This document shows positions 60,601 through 64,000 of a stretch of DNA of 64,000 bases, piece after piece (positions within the stretch are counted from its first letter, which is position 1; each line of letters begins with the position of its first letter). The notes beneath the pieces were generated by a model. It saw only the letters and a list, made by a program, of their open reading frames with translations, had not been told where the DNA came from and made no database searches. A program made the translations under genes and the position numbers. Origin of the DNA: Hibiscus mutabilis (lineage: Eukaryota > Streptophyta > Magnoliopsida > Malvales > Malvaceae); contig CM033725.1 of assembly GCA_019671005.1 (NCBI GenBank), forward strand, positions 33,440,678 to 33,504,677, given 5' to 3'.

Positions 60601-61011
60601 ATCTAAACTAAATAAAACCTTTTTATCCTATTTATTAAATCATTTACAATTCACTTTAAAATATCCAAATTTAAGGAAAAAGTCTGATAAAACCAAGTGG
60701 ATTTAATAGCTCCTTAAAGATTCTAGATTTTGACCATTTTACATTTTACTCACTAAAACAGTTTTGGAACCTTTACATTTTGGTTACTAACCCAAAATGT
60801 CCATGAACCCGATTTAATTTAATCAAATTGCCAATTCAATTATGTTTAATACATCCATTAAACATTTTAGAACTTTTTTTCATATTTTATTTTAACCAAA
60901 AACCATTTGTTTTAATTTATTCTTCAGAAATAATCAAATTAGCTAACCTGGTTCCTTTGAACCGTCTAACCCAAACCTCCAATCTTCTAGGCCCAAAATT
61001 ATGGCGTTACA
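57639..61011 (-). repeat. 3' LTR of element C
   Basis: Plus-strand TGTAACCCCCTTTACC to ATGGCGTTACA, 3373 bp. It contains GTACCGATAC-type motifs at 58180-58345 and a duplicated segment at 59190-59277. No genes are present. Confidence 0.9.
59190..59277. repeat. ~50-bp direct duplication in element C LTR
   Basis: GGAGAAAA..CAGT-GCATCCCACTCC and TCGAC occur twice, about 50 bases apart (from 59193 and from 59245). Confidence 0.75.
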
Positions 61012-61025
61012 ACTCTCCCCCACTT
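61012..61025 (-). other. Polypurine tract of element C
   Basis: The minus strand reads AAGTGGGGGAGAGT directly before the LTR. Confidence 0.75.
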
Positions 61026-61072
61026 AAAAAATTTCATCCCCAAAATTTACCTTAAGGAAAAAAATGGGGAAA

Positions 61073-63900
61073 CTACTTCTCCATATCCACCTTACTTTCC
61101 CACGTGGCCTCTTCGACACCTCGATGTTGCCATAGCACCTTAACAAGCTCAATTTTCTTTCCACGAAGAAATTTACTGCTAGTGTCCAAGATTTTCACCG
61201 GTTCCTCATCATAGGTCAAGTTCAGACACAACTCAATATCTTCAATGGGCATTACATGCGACGGGTCCGATCTATATTTCTGAAGCATCGATACATGGAA
61301 AACATCATGTATCTTTTCTAAATCCGTAGGCAACCTCAATCTATAAGCTACTGGACCAACGCGCTCGAACACCTCATAAGGTCCAATAAAACTCGAACTC
61401 AACTTACCCTTACGTCAAAGCTCATCATCTTCTTCCAATGCGAGACCTTTAGAAACACTTTCTCACCATCCGCGTATCTAATTTCTCTAGACTTCAAATC
61501 TGCATAAGATTTATGTCGATCCAAAGCTACTTTCAACTGATCACTAATAAAATTCAATTTCTCATTAGTAACTTTTAGAACATCATGCATAGAAACACAT
61601 TTCTCACTAGCGTCAGCACAACAAAGTGGCGTACGAAAACTCTTACCATACAAAGCCTCATACGGAGCCATCTGAATGCTCGCCTAATAACTGTTGTTAT
61701 AAGAAAACTTAACCTATGGAAATAGCTTCTCCCAAGACCCTTGGAAATTAATAATGCAACATCGTAACATTTCTTCCAAAACTTGGATAACACGTTCAGA
61801 GTGACCATCCGTCTGAGGATGATACGAAGTACTGAAATTCAGTTGTGAACCCAACGCCCTATACAAACTCTCCCAAAACCTTGCTGTAAAATGCAGATCT
61901 CTATTCCATATAATCAACTTATGTAACCCGTGCAACCTTACAATCTTAGCGATATACAAATCCACCAACTTATACAATGTATACGTTGTATACACTACCA
62001 GAAAATATGCACACTTTGTAAAATGATCCACAATAACCCAAATAGAATTCTTCTTTGATGGTGTCAAATAGGGATGGAAATAGGTCGGATTTGGGTGGGT
62101 TGGAGCTCCACCCGTCTCACCATCCATATCCTAAACTGTCACCCAACCCACCCACCACCCGCTTAATCATTGACCCAAATCTGCCCCACCTATCAACCAC
62201 GGATGAAACGGGTGGGTCGGATCATAATGGGTTATATTATTAGAAAATCAGGGTTACAAATACATGTAATATCTTACTGAAAATATCTAATATTTAATAC
62301 ATTAAAGACAACTATTATTAAAGTTCCAAATTTCTGAATATTCTTACATACAACAGAACTACACAAACAAAATTCTCATTTCCCAATAGTAAATAAAATC
62401 TTAAAAAAGTCTTTAATGTTCAAAATATTTTTAAAAATTAATATTATTTTGATGGATGGATGGGAAGAGTGACGAATCAGATGGTGGGTTGAAATTTTTT
62501 CACCTGAACCCATCACCCGCTTCATATGCCACCTACTTCAAATAGATCAAACCCACATTTCATCGGGTTTTCGTCCACTTAGTTGGATCGGGTGGGTCAG
62601 ATAGGCCATCATCCATGGGTAATTACCGGCCCTAGTGTCAAAGCCAAACCTGACACAAAATTCATTGTTATTCTCTCCCATTTCCATTTCATAATCTGCA
62701 CTGGTTGCAACAACCCATAAGGAAACTAATGTTAAGCTTTAACTCGCTGACACACCATGCACCGAGTGACATAATCTGCTATATCCTTCTTCAAACCAAC
62801 CCAAAAATACTCTTTCTGCAAATCTTGGTACATCTTTTTACTACCCATGTGCATAGAAAAAAGACTTGAATGAGCCTCAGTTAAGATAGTACGCATCAAT
62901 TCAACATCGTCAAGCACCACTATCTGACTCTTAAAACAAAAAACATCATCATCATTAAAGTAAAAATTTGTCAGGTCACCTTCCATGATGTCCTTAACAT
63001 GTGGAACCAACGAAACATCATACGGTTGCTTCCCCTTAATCATTTGCAACAATGATGGCTTAACTTGCAACTCAGCCAACAAACCTCCATCTCGCGTCAC
63101 GCTCAACCGAGCGAACATCGCCCTTAACTCTACTACAACCTTCCTACTCAAAGCGTCGGCTACAACATTAGCCTTATCCAGATGATACTCAATCGTCAAA
63201 TCATAATCCTTAAGCAACTCTAACCACCTACGTTTCCTAAGATTCAATTCCTTCTACGACATCAAATATTTCAAACTTTTATGATCCGTATACACAAGAG
63301 ATTTCTCACCGTAAAGGTAATGTATCCAAATTTTCAGAGAAAAACCACCGCAGTAAGATCTAAATCATGTGTAGGATAATTACGCTCATATACCTTCAAT
63401 TGCCAAGATGAATAAGCTACAACCTTACCGCCTTGCATCAAAACACATCATAAACCAACATAACATGCATAACTATATGCCACAAACTCTTTTCTCGAAT
63501 TAGGTTGAATCAAGATTGGAGCTTGCATCAAAGCTTCCTTTAACTTCTCAAAAGCTTGATGTCTAACCTCCATCCATTCAAAACAAACATCCTTTTGTAA
63601 CAACTTATTCAATGGGCAACAGTCTTTGAGAACCCATCCACAAAACGAAAATAATAACCTGCCAACCCCAAGAAACTACGAACCTCCATCACCGACTTGG
63701 GTTGCTTCCAATTCACTACCACCTCAATCTTCTGTGGATCCACACAGATACCTTCCGCCGAAACAACATGACCAAGAAAAACCACTTCTTTAATCCAAAA
63801 CTCACACTTGCTCAACTTAGCATATAATTGATTATCCAGCAAGGTCTACAACACAATCCGTAAATGTCGATCATGTTCCTCCTCGGTACGAGAGTAGACA
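61073..63900 (-). pseudogene. Element C pol polyprotein, broken
   Basis: Read right to left. RT thumb/connection at 63842-63609 (AKLSKCEFWIKEVVFLGHVVS, VRSFLGLAGYYFRF). RNase H at 63600-63090 in broken frames with LELLKDYDLTIEYHL. Integrase zinc region at about 62880-62740 (H...H, CMVCQRVKA). The core is interrupted by the MITE at 62069-62634, then continues at 62060 with NSIWVIVDHFTKCAYF. At the second catalytic position the sequence is IIWNRDLHF, Asn replacing Asp. HPQTDGHSERVIQV keeps the Glu region. GPYEVFERVGP and the chromodomain VKVLWQHRGVEEATWE end at 61073. Several frame changes (near 61400, 61600 and 61720) inactivate it. Confidence 0.9.
62069..62634. mobile_element. hAT-type MITE
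   Basis: 566 bp, flanked by the perfect 8-bp TSD gtgtcaaa (62061-62068, 62635-62642). The ends TAGGGATGGAAAT and (reverse complement) TAGGGCCGGTAAT are inverted repeats of the hAT kind. GGGTGGGT/ACCCACCC motifs are abundant subterminally on both sides. It has no coding capacity and interrupts the integrase of element C. Confidence 0.92.
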
Positions 63901-64000
63901 AGGCTATAGATGGACTACTGTGATATAGATGGAAACTATGTTGACTACTGTGATATTCTTCCACTGTGTAACCATTTGGCTAAGGATTTTACAAACTGTA
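63901..64000. other. Break in element C similarity at window edge
   Basis: Element B and element C run parallel through RT up to about 63900 (GTACGA-AGTA-ACAAG). Beyond that, C carries unrelated sequence with two near-copies of ACTACTGTGATAT (about 63913 and 63938) instead of the FIDD active-site region. A further insertion or deletion begins here; its nature cannot be seen. Confidence 0.55.

Larger units (their letters stand above)
57639..64000 (-). mobile_element. Tekay-type Ty3 chromovirus, element C, 3' part
   Basis: LTR 57639-61011, purine tract, then pol in reverse order up to the window end: chromodomain, integrase, RNase H, RT thumb. Its proteins and LTR ends closely resemble element B (VKVLWQHRGVEEATWE; TGTAACCCCC... 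ends), so the two belong to related families. It is inserted in the RNase H region of element A. The other LTR and TSD are outside. A hAT-type MITE sits in its integrase. Confidence 0.9.

Overview
The window looks like plant nuclear DNA, and repeat-rich intergenic DNA rather than a gene region. It is AT-rich and shows LTR retrotransposons with plant-type PBS sites (initiator-Met complement TGGTATCAGA), plant CACTA and hAT transposases, long TIRs of the GGGTAAATTAC kind, and subterminal repeats. The gag type at the left end points to a dicot, plausibly Malvaceae; that taxonomic guess is inference. I see no intact host gene. Every coding region is an element gene and all are broken by stops or frame changes.

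Layout. 1-6496: 5' part of a minus-strand Tat/Ogre-like Ty3 element (gag, PBS, LTR), apparently inserted into a plus-strand chromodomain Ty3 element whose pol tail and 3' LTR remain (6508-8843). 9497-9780: a MULE-type terminus. 9828-17592: a decayed CACTA element (minus strand) with TNP2-like and TNP1/Ptta-like genes and a missing left end. 17593-23618: an element with ~300-450 bp inverted arms that carry a tRNA-like sequence, with a gag-protease-only LTR element (17898-~22990) nested in it. 24015-24330: a second MULE-type terminus. 24655-27996: a hAT element with a broken BED/DUF659/hATC transposase. 28003-28537: exons of an unrecognised gene cut by the next element.

28538 to the right end is one deep nest. 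A minus-strand Tekay-type chromovirus (element A) has its 3' LTR at 28538-38515. That LTR is split by a non-autonomous CACTA (28995-32384, TSD ttt) and a Ty1/copia element (32915-37504, TSD gtatc). Its integrase region is split by a full-length Tekay element B (39278-50962, TSD catgt), a LINE-like 3' end (51086-51322) and a 5.5 kb solo LTR with a 71-bp tandem array (51427-56909, TSD gtaaa). Its RNase H region is split at 57639 by a third Tekay element C, which runs off the window and itself carries a hAT-type MITE (62069-62634, TSD gtgtcaaa). Removing each insert with one TSD copy restores collinear Ty3 pol domain order, so the order of events can be read directly.

The genes do not work together. 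They are independent parasites, all probably immobile now. The most unusual items are the tRNA-like Pol III boxes inside the inverted arms at 17.6-23.6 kb, the 71-bp array inside a very long solo LTR, the protease-only LTR element, the GTAC/GATAC-rich palindromic clusters shared by different LTRs, and the almost exclusively CAG-to-TAG type decay of the copia polyprotein.
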